In this document: positions 25,285 through 33,230 of the stretch, piece after piece
Numbering within the stretch: position 1 is the stretch's first letter
How the letters are laid out: each line of letters begins with the position of its first letter
Virus record (IMG/VR): IMGVR_UViG_3300030333_001364
Location: 54,973-118,972 of that record
Length of the DNA stretch: 64,000 nt
Source of the DNA: a virus
Strand: one strand, 5' to 3'
Notes under the pieces: model-generated
What the model was told of the DNA's origin: nothing
Seen by the model: only the letters and a program-made list of their open reading frames with translations
Databases searched by the model: none
Position numbers and translations under genes: made by a program

Positions 25285-25724
25285 AGGATTTACTCCAAGA
25301 TTGGTTTGATTTTTTACAAAAACCGAACAAATCATTTGATAATATGCCACCTTGTCCCTTTGCTAAGTCGGCATTCCAAAGAAAGAAGATAGAGATAGTA
25401 GAATACAAGAATATGCTCACAGTTATAGAGTATATGATGAAACCATGGGAGAAAGAGGTGGTTATATTTGTACTACAGGACTATGGTGCAGCATATTTAC
25501 AGTGGTTAGCAATCAAATTGGGTATCATGTACCCTGATTTCATATTTTTAGAGGATCATCCTGACCTAGAAGAGAACATTGACGGTCAAATAATGAATAG
25601 TGGTAAAGTATTGCTGCTAGTACAGGAAAGAAAGGAGTTAGAGGACGCAAGAAGGGACTTGATGAAGACAAAATATTACGATAAGTGGACGTTGGAACTA
25701 AAACAAAGGATATTCAATCGGTAA
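25281..25724 (+). CDS. Conserved hypothetical protein linked to the amidinotransferase
   Basis: A 147-residue protein coupled by ATGA to the amidinotransferase-like gene, so it is probably made with it. The N-terminal MPPCPFAKSAF motif has a single Cys in a conserved-looking turn, followed by alternating strands and helices (VVIFVLQDYGAAYLQWLAIK). No family recognised; an accessory role for the neighbouring enzyme is a guess from linkage. Confidence 0.6.
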   Translation: MKDLLQDWFDFLQKPNKSFDNMPPCPFAKSAFQRKKIEIVEYKNMLTVIEYMMKPWEKEVVIFVLQDYGAAYLQWLAIKLGIMYPDFIFLEDHPDLEENIDGQIMNSGKVLLLVQERKELEDARRDLMKTKYYDKWTLELKQRIFNR

Positions 25725-25759
25725 ATATATGTTATACTAAGTTTTTATGGAGGGAACTG

Positions 25760-25909
25760 GTGTCTGAAGACGTATCTGATCTGTGGGATGATATGGGCAC
25801 ACTAAACTCATTGTATAGTGAAATGTGTTGGAAAAATGATGAACCTATTGAGTTTATCCCTGATTACAAAAACGATTGCATCATTATTAGGCGAAAGAAA
25901 TGGAACTAA
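25760..25909 (+). CDS. Short acidic protein upstream of gp62 (49 aa)
   Basis: The frame is open from 25685, but a GTG at 25760 with AGGGA five bases upstream, and a TATACT box at 25733, argue for this shorter form. The product is acidic (SEDVSDLWDDMGTLNSLYSE) with a basic end (IIIRRKKWN). It overlaps gp62 by ten bases. Function unknown. Confidence 0.5.
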   Translation: MSEDVSDLWDDMGTLNSLYSEMCWKNDEPIEFIPDYKNDCIIIRRKKWN

Positions 25910-26280
25910 AAGACTGGTTGAAGTCTATCAACGAGACTAAAACCAATCTTATTGATAATGACTCTACACTTGAACCAAAATACTTACCCTATATCGTGAA
26001 CAGATGTATGTCTGGTCAGATAGACACTTTGATGTTTGCAAATGAGATGAACATCAGTAATCATCTAGATAACAAGTTACAATACGACTTTTTACTATAT
26101 ACTTTGAGGAAAAAGAAGAGATTTTCTCCTTGGATGAGAAAAGATGAACTGTCTAACCTTAGTATTGTGAAGGAATACTACGGGTACAGTGATGAAAAAG
26201 CAAGACAAGTTCTACCTCTACTTACCGAAGACCAACTCAACATTATTACACGACGGTTGAATACCGGAGGATTGAAATGA
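25900..26280 (+). CDS. gp62: Clamp loader small subunit gp62
   Basis: The partner of gp44 in the clamp loader. At 126 residues it is shorter than T4 gp62 (187), as in other cyanophages. The helix EYYGYSDEKARQVLPLLTED (about 91-110) is characteristic, and the gene is immediately followed by regA, as in T4. Separation from gp44 by a 5 kb insert is notable. Confidence 0.82.
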   Translation: MELKDWLKSINETKTNLIDNDSTLEPKYLPYIVNRCMSGQIDTLMFANEMNISNHLDNKLQYDFLLYTLRKKKRFSPWMRKDELSNLSIVKEYYGYSDEKARQVLPLLTEDQLNIITRRLNTGGLK

Positions 26281-26708
26281 CTTTTGAAAACGAATTTGCT
26301 TGGTCTCCTGATAAAATGGTTGAGATAATACTCAAAGAACCTGATGATTTTCTGAAGGTTCGAGAGACTCTCACCAGAATTGGAGTGGCATCAAGAAAAG
26401 AGAAGAAACTATACCAGTCATGCCACATATTGCATAAGCAAGGTAGGTATTACATAGTACACTTCAAGGAATTGTTTGCTTTGGATGGCAAACATGCTAA
26501 CTTGACAGAGAATGACGTACAAAGACGTAATAGAATAATCAAATTACTTGTCGATTGGGGTCTAGTAGGTATATCTGACTCTGGATTAGAGACAATATCT
26601 AATATGTCATCACTAAATCAAATCAAAGTCATCTCATTCAAGAACAAAAAGGATTGGGTGTTAGAAACCAAATATAACATAGGTAAAACTAAAACAACTA
26701 CTAAATAA
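26277..26708 (+). CDS. regA: Translational repressor RegA
   Basis: An RNA-binding protein that blocks the ribosome sites of early mRNAs. The core is nearly identical in pattern to T4 RegA: IILKEPDDFLKVRETLTRIG, LYQSCHILHKQGRYYIVHFK and LLVDWGLVGI. At 143 residues it is slightly longer than T4 (122), with an extra Lys/Thr-rich tail. ATGA overlap with gp62; a terminator follows. Confidence 0.95.
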   Translation: MTFENEFAWSPDKMVEIILKEPDDFLKVRETLTRIGVASRKEKKLYQSCHILHKQGRYYIVHFKELFALDGKHANLTENDVQRRNRIIKLLVDWGLVGISDSGLETISNMSSLNQIKVISFKNKKDWVLETKYNIGKTKTTTK

Positions 26709-26758
26709 AAACGTCACCATTCGTGCGTGACACGCTACATACGGATATACGCTACCGA

Positions 26759-26785
26759 AAAGGGGGTTTCCACGACCCCCTTTTT
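26759..26785 (+). terminator. Rho-independent terminator after regA
   Basis: The stem AAAGGGGGT / ACCCCCTTT has a 7-base loop and continues into a T-run. A TATAAT box (26798-26803) follows immediately, without a recognisable -35, and may start the hsp20 transcript. Confidence 0.88.
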
Positions 26786-26854
26786 CATGTTTGATCATAT
26801 AATTAGTATTGTCGCCTACGGGGACATTACAATTAGACGCTTTAGGAGGTCACC

Positions 26855-27289
26855 ATGTTCGGAAACGGATCTATAACTTTGTCTGTGCCTGATACACAGA
26901 AGTATCTTGAAAAGATACAAAGAAACATGATTGGATTTGATGATTGGTTCAATGAGTTCGATCAACACTTCGTAAACACAAACTACCCACCTTATAATAG
27001 TATAAAGGTATCAGAAAACCAGTATAGGTTAGAGGTAGCACTAGCAGGATTCAAGAAAGACAACATCAAAGTCTTCACACAGGAAGGAAAACTTACAATA
27101 GAAGGTAAGAAAGAGGATGGTGTTGCACATGACTATGTTCATAAGGGATTAGCACAAAGAGCATTCACTCGTACTTGGGCATTACCTGAGGAACTTAAGA
27201 TTGATAGTGTAAAATTTGAAGATGGTCTACTATTAGTAGAGATCAAGAAGGTTTTACCAGAATCACAACAACGTAAAGACTGGCTCTAA
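26855..27289 (+). CDS. hsp20: Small heat-shock protein Hsp20
   Basis: An alpha-crystallin family chaperone of 144 residues that prevents aggregation of unfolded proteins, common in cyanomyoviruses. The crystallin domain spans about 48-135: YRLEVALAGFKKDNIKVFTQ, LTIEGKKED and FEDGLLLVEIKKV. The start is set by a very strong AGGAGG ribosome site ten bases upstream. Confidence 0.93.
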   Translation: MFGNGSITLSVPDTQKYLEKIQRNMIGFDDWFNEFDQHFVNTNYPPYNSIKVSENQYRLEVALAGFKKDNIKVFTQEGKLTIEGKKEDGVAHDYVHKGLAQRAFTRTWALPEELKIDSVKFEDGLLLVEIKKVLPESQQRKDWL

Positions 27290-27291
27290 AT

Positions 27292-27313
27292 AATACTACA
27301 ACACGGTAGTATT
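27292..27313 (+). promoter_or_regulatory. Hairpin between hsp20 and the nucleotidyltransferase start
   Basis: A perfect 8-bp inverted repeat (AATACTAC / GTAGTATT) with a 6-base loop ends two bases before a GTG start codon. It has no T-run, so it is more likely to affect translation initiation or mRNA ends than to terminate. Confidence 0.45.
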
Positions 27314-27315
27314 GA

Positions 27316-28056
27316 GTGTACAAGAAAGTCTTACATCATATAAAAGCGTCAGATCTACGGGAAACCGCAGGTCTGACTTTGCGTTTTAGGGACGAATTGA
27401 ATGATAAGTTCTGGGTAAATGGTACTTTGAGACCTCAAGTTCGTAAATCTATTATGAACTTTGCCAAAGCATTTGCTGACTACGTAGATCTGAATGACAG
27501 AGCAGTAGTTGATGTGCTTATGTTAGGTGGTAATGCAGGATATAATTATACAAAATATTCTGATATAGATGTGCATCTGGTGGTAGATACAAACTATATT
27601 CCACAGTGTGACCCATTATTTCTTGATGATTATTACATGGATAAGAAGACATTGTGGGAATTGACTCATGATGTAAAGATATATGGTGTCCCAGTAGAAC
27701 CATACATCGAAAGACCAGGTGTTACACGTAAGAAATGTCAGGGTGTGTATAGTGTATTGAAGGGATACTGGATACAGGAACCAACAAAGTTTGAAGATGA
27801 CTTTGATGAGAATGAGTTGATGAAGAAGGTGAATAACATCAAGAATAAGTTAGACACACTAATAAAATCTGAGAAACCAGAGGCATTGAAAACAATTGTC
27901 AATAAAATAAGGATGGCAAGAGCATCATCACTAGATCGATATGGTGAATATGGTTTTGAAAATCTTGTGTTCAAAGAATTACGTAACAGTGGGTACATAG
28001 ACAAAGTACGTAGTTCTATGCTATCATTGAAGAATAAAAGTCTATCCTTATTATGA
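27316..28056 (+). CDS. Nucleotidyltransferase (Pol beta superfamily)
   Basis: A 246-residue protein with the superfamily signature: GGNAG (71-75) followed by YSDIDVHLVVD (D83 and D85 as metal ligands). This is the minimal nucleotidyltransferase core followed by a helical C-terminal region. The start is GTG at 27316; a stop codon lies directly upstream in frame. Whether it adds nucleotides to RNA, small molecules or proteins cannot be read from the sequence. Its stop overlaps the next ATG. Confidence 0.75.
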   Translation: MYKKVLHHIKASDLRETAGLTLRFRDELNDKFWVNGTLRPQVRKSIMNFAKAFADYVDLNDRAVVDVLMLGGNAGYNYTKYSDIDVHLVVDTNYIPQCDPLFLDDYYMDKKTLWELTHDVKIYGVPVEPYIERPGVTRKKCQGVYSVLKGYWIQEPTKFEDDFDENELMKKVNNIKNKLDTLIKSEKPEALKTIVNKIRMARASSLDRYGEYGFENLVFKELRNSGYIDKVRSSMLSLKNKSLSLL

Positions 28057-28316
28057 TAAAGGTTATATTATTCAAGAACAATCTCGTTCTTATCTCTAGA
28101 TTAGAAGAGGTAGGGTCTGAGATGGGTGAACCAGACTGTAAACTTATAGATCCTTTTGAACTCAAAGGTGAGTTCTTAGAATCATGGCCATCATTCAGTA
28201 TGCAAAGAGAAATGATGGTACATTCAGATAGTTTTCTTACCATATTAGAACCTGACAAGAAGCAGCTAGACAAATATCAATCGTTGACTGCCAAGAATGT
28301 CACAGAAAAAGCTTAG
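28053..28316 (+). CDS. Small Sm-like protein
   Basis: An 87-residue protein with MIKVILFKNNLVLISRLEEV followed by DCKLIDPFEL, a pattern like the Sm1 half of LSm/Hfq folds: a loop-strand pair preceding a polar strand. The second half contains FLTILEPDKK, a possible closing strand. The gene at 11252 has a similar first half. It is coupled to both neighbours by overlaps. RNA binding is inference. Confidence 0.55.
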   Translation: MIKVILFKNNLVLISRLEEVGSEMGEPDCKLIDPFELKGEFLESWPSFSMQREMMVHSDSFLTILEPDKKQLDKYQSLTAKNVTEKA

Positions 28317-29721
28317 AATACTTTGGTTATATCCTAATCAGCATATGAGAGTCACACCACCAGGTGGTGTTGCTATTATATCTGCTTGTTTAAAACGTGC
28401 TGGTTATAATAACATGGAACTGTTTGATGCCACATGGTATCCTATTGATAAGGAAGATGTGCATGCTAGACCTGATAGAGATAGGGAAAGAAGTAAGAGG
28501 GGAATGTTTCCTGAGTATAAGTGGGAGAGAGATGATATAAAATTAGAACTAGAAGAGATCGACATGTACACAGCATGGAGAAATAAGGTCTTGGAGTTCA
28601 AACCAGATGTAATTATCTCATCTATTGTGGAGGATACTTATTACCTTTGGAAAAATTTTATGTCTAAGATTGAGGACGTGAATTTTATCAATGTTGTTGG
28701 TGGTGTCTTTGCCACATATGCTCCTCAAGTATTTGAAGGACAAGTAGATTACATATGTCGTGGAGAAGGAGATGAAGCAATACCTGAGTTGATGGATCTT
28801 ATTAGTGAAGGTAAGACAGGACATCATATTGCAAATATACATCCTAATCCAATGAGACCGGCAATGGATGTCGATAAATTACCACCAACAGACCATCAAA
28901 TATTTGATGAGAGATCATTATACAGACCATTTCAAGGTAAGATAATCAAGATTGCTACTGTAGAAACACAGCGTGGGTGTCCATACAAATGTAAGTTCTG
29001 TAACTCACCATCCAATGCTGGAATATACAAAGAAGAAACTAACAGTGCATTCTTTAGAAAGAGATCTGTTGAGAGTCAGGAAAGAGAACTTGTAGACCTC
29101 ATTGAGAAACATAATATAGAAGTTCTCTGGATAGTTACTGATACATTTCTCACTATGTCAAAGAGGGAGTTTGATAAGTGGGCAACGATGTATAGTAAAT
29201 ACAAACTACCATTTTTTACACAGACAAGACCAGAGTTATTGACACCTTACCAAGCAAGAACACTGAAAGAATTAGGATGTATCAAAATGAATCTAGGTGT
29301 AGAGCATGGTGACCCACAGTTCCGTAAAGATGTTGTAGGCAGGATATATCATAATGATGTAGCGATAGAAGCGTTTAGGATTGCAAGAGAAGCAGGACTA
29401 TCTACTACATGTAATTTTATTATTGGGTATCCATATGAGACTATGGAACTTTGTATGAAGTCAGTTGAATTAGCATCACAATTACATTGTGATGATACGA
29501 ATGCCTTCATGTACACACCATATCATGGTACACCACTAAGGGATATGTGTGTAGATGCAGGATTTATAGACAAAGATTTGATAGTTGAGATGAGAAGTGA
29601 TGATCAAGGTTCGTATCTAAACATGCCACCACCATACATGAGTAAAGAGGAAATACAATACATGTTCAATAATTTTGTGAGGTTGTTTAGAGAACGGGAA
29701 CGTGCTATAGTGTCGTCATGA
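28297..29721 (+). CDS. Radical-SAM enzyme with cobalamin-binding-like N-terminus
   Basis: A 474-residue protein. The N-terminal part (about 1-160) has the layout of the Rossmann-like B12-binding domain (LWLYPNQHMRVTPPGGVAII), without a visible DxHxxG. The radical-SAM cluster motif CX3CX2C is GCPYKCKFC (C228, C232, C235), and GVEHGDPQFRKDVVGR and CNFIIGYP follow. Members methylate or rearrange unreactive carbons; the substrate here is unknown. Marine Synechococcus make pseudocobalamin, so cofactor supply is possible. It overlaps the DNA polymerase gene by four bases. Confidence 0.85.
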   Translation: MSQKKLRILWLYPNQHMRVTPPGGVAIISACLKRAGYNNMELFDATWYPIDKEDVHARPDRDRERSKRGMFPEYKWERDDIKLELEEIDMYTAWRNKVLEFKPDVIISSIVEDTYYLWKNFMSKIEDVNFINVVGGVFATYAPQVFEGQVDYICRGEGDEAIPELMDLISEGKTGHHIANIHPNPMRPAMDVDKLPPTDHQIFDERSLYRPFQGKIIKIATVETQRGCPYKCKFCNSPSNAGIYKEETNSAFFRKRSVESQERELVDLIEKHNIEVLWIVTDTFLTMSKREFDKWATMYSKYKLPFFTQTRPELLTPYQARTLKELGCIKMNLGVEHGDPQFRKDVVGRIYHNDVAIEAFRIAREAGLSTTCNFIIGYPYETMELCMKSVELASQLHCDDTNAFMYTPYHGTPLRDMCVDAGFIDKDLIVEMRSDDQGSYLNMPPPYMSKEEIQYMFNNFVRLFRERERAIVSS

Positions 29722-32213
29722 GATATTACACTAACGTCCAGATGGTTGGGAATGATTTTCTCGTCCGTGGATATGAGGATGGCAAATCGTTTACTACCAG
29801 AGAGAAATATAACCCTACACTTTTTGTGCCAAGCAAGAAGAGGACAAAATATAAAACATTAGATGGCAAATATGTACAGAGTGTCAAACCTGGTTCTGTA
29901 AGAGACTGTAGAGAATTTTATAGGACACATGGTGAGGTAAAAGGATTTGAAATATTTGGAAACAACAGATACATCTATCAATATATCTCTGACAAATACC
30001 CAGAGAAGGAAATAGTATTTGATATCAACAAGATCAAACTTGTAACGATTGATATTGAGGTCAAATCAGAGAAGGGATTCCCTACAGTACAGGCATGTGA
30101 TGAGGAGATGCTTTGCATCACACTACAGGACTATGCTACTAAAAGGATATTGACATTCGGTGTAGGTCCTTACCATCACAATGACAAGATGGTCAAGTAT
30201 GTACAGTGTAATGATGAGTATGATATGCTCCAGCATTTTATAACATACTGGTCAGCAAATCCACCAGAAGTTGTGACAGGATGGAACTGTCAGTTATATG
30301 ATATAGCATATCTTGCTAAGAGAATTACCAGAGTTCTAGGTGAGAAGTCATGTAAAAAATTATCACCATGGGGTCTAGTAACTCATGAAGAAATTTATCT
30401 ACAGGGTAGAGCACATACTGTATATGATATTGGTGGTGTCACAGTCCTAGATTACCTTGACTTATACCGTAAGTTTACATACAAAGCACAGGAGTCATAC
30501 AAACTAGACTACATTGGTGAAGTAGAACTGGGTAAGAAGAAGTTAGATCACTCAGAGTTTGATACCTTCAAAGATTTTTATACTAAAGCATGGAATAAAT
30601 TTGTAGACTACAACATCCAAGACGTTAGACTTGTTGACGCTCTGGAAGAGAAGATGAAGTTGATTGAACTTGCTGTGACTATGGCATTTGACGCAAAAGT
30701 TAACTTTACAGACGTGTTTTATCAGGTTAGAATGTGGGATATGATAATATATAATGACCTTAAACGTAAGGGCATTGTAATACCACCTAAGAAAGATGAA
30801 TCTAAAAGCGAAAAGTATGCAGGAGCGTATGTCAAAGAACCTATACCTGGTATCTACGACTGGGTTGTTTCTTTTGACCTCAATAGTCTATATCCTCATC
30901 TTATTATGCAGTACAATATATCTCCAGAAACTCTTCTGGATGAGAGATATCCTAATGTAAGTGTTGATAAGTTATTGAATGAAGAGGTAGACCTATCTGG
31001 TTTAGATGGTGTGACTGTGTGTCCTAATGGTGCCATGTTTACTACAGAGAAACAGGGGTTCCTACCTAAGTTGATGGACAAGATATACAGTGAACGTGTT
31101 GTCTTCAAGAAGAAGATGATCAAAGCAAAGAAAGCATACGAGAAGAACCCTAGTAAAGAATTAGAAAGAGAAATATCTAGATGTAATAATATACAGATGG
31201 CAAAGAAGATACAACTAAACAGTGCTTATGGTGCTATCGGTAACAACTATTTTAGGTATTATAAATTAGAGAACGCTGAAGCTATAACGCTAGGCGGTCA
31301 GTTCTCTATTCGCTGGATTGAGAATAGAATGAACAAATACATGAACAAAATTTTGAAAACTAACGAGGTTGATTATGTCATTGCTTCTGATACCGATTCC
31401 ATTTATCTCAATATGGGTCCTCTGGTCAAAGTTATATACGAGAAACGAGAGAAGACTACTGAGGGCATTGTTGGGTTCCTTGATAAGATCTGTGAAGTGG
31501 AACTTGAAAGGTATATTTCGAGTTCTTACCAAGCGTTGGCCACGTACGTCAATGCCTTTGAGCAAAAAATGTTTATGAAGCGTGAGACAATAGCAGAGAG
31601 AGGTATATGGACAGCGAAGAAAAGATACATTCTAAATGCATGGGACATAGAAGGTGTGAGGTTTGCAGAACCTAAGTTGAAGATCATGGGAATAGAAGCA
31701 GTCAAGTCTTCTACCCCTGCTCCATGCAGAGAAATGATTAAAGAAGCATTAAGAATTATCATGAGTGGTACAGAGGATAATGTGATAGATTATATTGATG
31801 ACAGTCGTAAGAAATTTAGGCAGATGGATCCCAGTCTCGTTGCCTTCCCTAGGTCTTGCAACAATGTAGACAAATATCATAGTAATTTTTCAATCTATAC
31901 AAAGGGAACTCCCATACATGTTAGAGGATCTTTACTGCATAATCACTACGTCAAAAAGTATAAATTAGAAAACAAATACTCATACATACAAAATGGGGAT
32001 AAGATTAAATTTTGTTATCTGACAAAACCTAACCCGATTCAAGAGAACGTAATATCTTTCAATGGTGATTTTCCTACAGAACTAGGACTAAACAAATACA
32101 TCGATTATACTTTGATGTTTGAGAAGAGTTTCGTGGAACCTCTCAAGGCAGTCTTAGATGCAATAGGATGGTCAGTAGAAAGGCAAGCAACACTTGAAAG
32201 TTTTTTCATGTGA
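29718..32213 (+). CDS. gp43: DNA polymerase gp43 (family B)
   Basis: The replicative polymerase with 3'-5' exonuclease, 831 residues (T4: 898). Exonuclease motif I is TIDIEVKSEKG. Polymerase motif A is SFDLNSLYPH, motif B lies in NSAYGAIGNNYFRYY and motif C in ASDTDSIYLN. The gene is intact, with no intein or split. The start overlaps the radical-SAM stop (ATGA). Confidence 0.97.
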   Translation: MRYYTNVQMVGNDFLVRGYEDGKSFTTREKYNPTLFVPSKKRTKYKTLDGKYVQSVKPGSVRDCREFYRTHGEVKGFEIFGNNRYIYQYISDKYPEKEIVFDINKIKLVTIDIEVKSEKGFPTVQACDEEMLCITLQDYATKRILTFGVGPYHHNDKMVKYVQCNDEYDMLQHFITYWSANPPEVVTGWNCQLYDIAYLAKRITRVLGEKSCKKLSPWGLVTHEEIYLQGRAHTVYDIGGVTVLDYLDLYRKFTYKAQESYKLDYIGEVELGKKKLDHSEFDTFKDFYTKAWNKFVDYNIQDVRLVDALEEKMKLIELAVTMAFDAKVNFTDVFYQVRMWDMIIYNDLKRKGIVIPPKKDESKSEKYAGAYVKEPIPGIYDWVVSFDLNSLYPHLIMQYNISPETLLDERYPNVSVDKLLNEEVDLSGLDGVTVCPNGAMFTTEKQGFLPKLMDKIYSERVVFKKKMIKAKKAYEKNPSKELEREISRCNNIQMAKKIQLNSAYGAIGNNYFRYYKLENAEAITLGGQFSIRWIENRMNKYMNKILKTNEVDYVIASDTDSIYLNMGPLVKVIYEKREKTTEGIVGFLDKICEVELERYISSSYQALATYVNAFEQKMFMKRETIAERGIWTAKKRYILNAWDIEGVRFAEPKLKIMGIEAVKSSTPAPCREMIKEALRIIMSGTEDNVIDYIDDSRKKFRQMDPSLVAFPRSCNNVDKYHSNFSIYTKGTPIHVRGSLLHNHYVKKYKLENKYSYIQNGDKIKFCYLTKPNPIQENVISFNGDFPTELGLNKYIDYTLMFEKSFVEPLKAVLDAIGWSVERQATLESFFM

Positions 32214-32222
32214 TGCTATAAT
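32194..32222 (+). promoter_or_regulatory. Sigma-70 type promoter at the end of gp43
   Basis: TTGAAA (32194-32199) and TATAAT (32217-32222) are separated by 17 bases. It lies across the gp43 stop and drives the unit that leads into uvsX and gp41. Confidence 0.72.
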
Positions 32223-32240
32223 ATAATTTTACATCATGTT

Positions 32241-32420
32241 ATGGACTTACCTATAGACGACAAAGAGTTTGACTATATTGTGCTTGCTCTCTGGAAGTGC
32301 AGGAAATCTGAAAATATGTGTGGTGATTTGTACGAGAAATTGAAGTTGGTAAAGGAATACAAAGATCAAGGTTTACCTTACAAGAAAATACTCAGAGAAA
32401 AACACGGTATCGTAGCATGA
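32241..32420 (+). CDS. Short hypothetical protein (59 aa)
   Basis: The first gene behind the promoter at 32194. The product is charged and helical, starting MDLPIDDKEFDYIVLALWKC and containing a second Cys at about 27. Its TGA overlaps the next ATG. Unknown function. Confidence 0.6.
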   Translation: MDLPIDDKEFDYIVLALWKCRKSENMCGDLYEKLKLVKEYKDQGLPYKKILREKHGIVA

Positions 32421-32623
32421 GAATGAAATTGTATGGAGCAACAGGCAAGGGTAGACTTCCTACGTTAGGATCTCTATTCGATATAAACAATTACCCAAAG
32501 TTTAATGTAGCACTACACCAGAGTAGGTGGCCAGTGGTATGGTGGGATGAGAAGGTCGAAGCAAGAAGAAATAAAAAACGCATTCAACAAGAGAAGATAG
32601 ATAGATTATATCCTAAGGTATAA
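32417..32623 (+). CDS. Short basic hypothetical protein
   Basis: A 68-residue protein with an aromatic middle (SRWPVVWWDEKVEARRNKKR) and a basic helix at the end. It overlaps the previous gene by four bases and shares one base with the next. No family recognised. Confidence 0.55.
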   Translation: MRMKLYGATGKGRLPTLGSLFDINNYPKFNVALHQSRWPVVWWDEKVEARRNKKRIQQEKIDRLYPKV

Positions 32624-33081
32624 TGTTTTTTGAAAAAGTGAGTTTGGTCACGGGTGGGTTTGATCCTATCCACAGTGGTCACATACAATATTTTGCTAGA
32701 GCAAAAGATCTATCAAACTACCTAGTGGTTGGTTTGAATGGTGATCCATGGTTGACTAGAAAGAAGGGTCAGTATTTTCAGAGTTGGACAGAGCGAGCAG
32801 ATATAATAAGACATTTGGATATGGTTGACGCTGTGATATCATGGGATGATGCTGATGATTCTGCCTGTGGTGCAATAGATAAGTGTCTTGATATAGCACA
32901 GGAAGTTATCTTTTGCAATGGTGGAGACAGAGGCAAGGGGAACACCCCAGAACTTGACAAATTCCAAAAGAATGATAGAGTTAAGTTTGAATGGGGTATC
33001 GGTGGTACAGATAAAATGAACAGCAGTTCATGGATTCTCCACGGATACTTTGAAAGACAACGTAAACTTCTTGGCATATGA
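32623..33081 (+). CDS. Cytidylyltransferase-like enzyme (RfaE/GCT type)
   Basis: A 152-residue nucleotidyltransferase that should join a nucleotide to a phosphorylated sugar or alcohol. TGGFDPIHSGHIQY (about 10-23) is the HxGH motif, and SWTERADIIRHL and CNGGDRGKG fit the ADP-heptose/glycerol-phosphate transferase branch. It contains the transferase only, without the kinase domain of HldE. It probably belongs with the other sugar genes of this window. Its stop overlaps the next ATG. Confidence 0.8.
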   Translation: MFFEKVSLVTGGFDPIHSGHIQYFARAKDLSNYLVVGLNGDPWLTRKKGQYFQSWTERADIIRHLDMVDAVISWDDADDSACGAIDKCLDIAQEVIFCNGGDRGKGNTPELDKFQKNDRVKFEWGIGGTDKMNSSSWILHGYFERQRKLLGI

Positions 33082-33230
33082 ATTGTTGGCACTGTCAAAC
33101 TGAACTCATCTGGGGTGCGGACTTCGATGGTGCAGACTATGGATGTGAGGAAGACTATTCTATAGTCTCTACATTTACATGTCCTAAATGTGAATCATAT
33201 GTAGAAGTTTATTACCCAAATAAAAACTAA
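33078..33230 (+). CDS. Small zinc-ribbon protein (50 aa)
   Basis: Two CxxC pairs, CWHC (3-6) and CPKC (35-38), form a likely zinc ribbon in a protein of only 50 residues. It is tightly coupled by overlaps to the cytidylyltransferase gene and to uvsX. Such ribbons usually bind nucleic acid or act as structural adaptors. Confidence 0.65.
   Translation: MNCWHCQTELIWGADFDGADYGCEEDYSIVSTFTCPKCESYVEVYYPNKN

Noticed and set aside
26709-26854. tRNA or riboswitch in the regA-hsp20 gap
   Set aside because: It holds a terminator, a TATAAT box and a strong ribosome site, but no cloverleaf or known riboswitch core. No other gap is large enough for a tRNA cluster.
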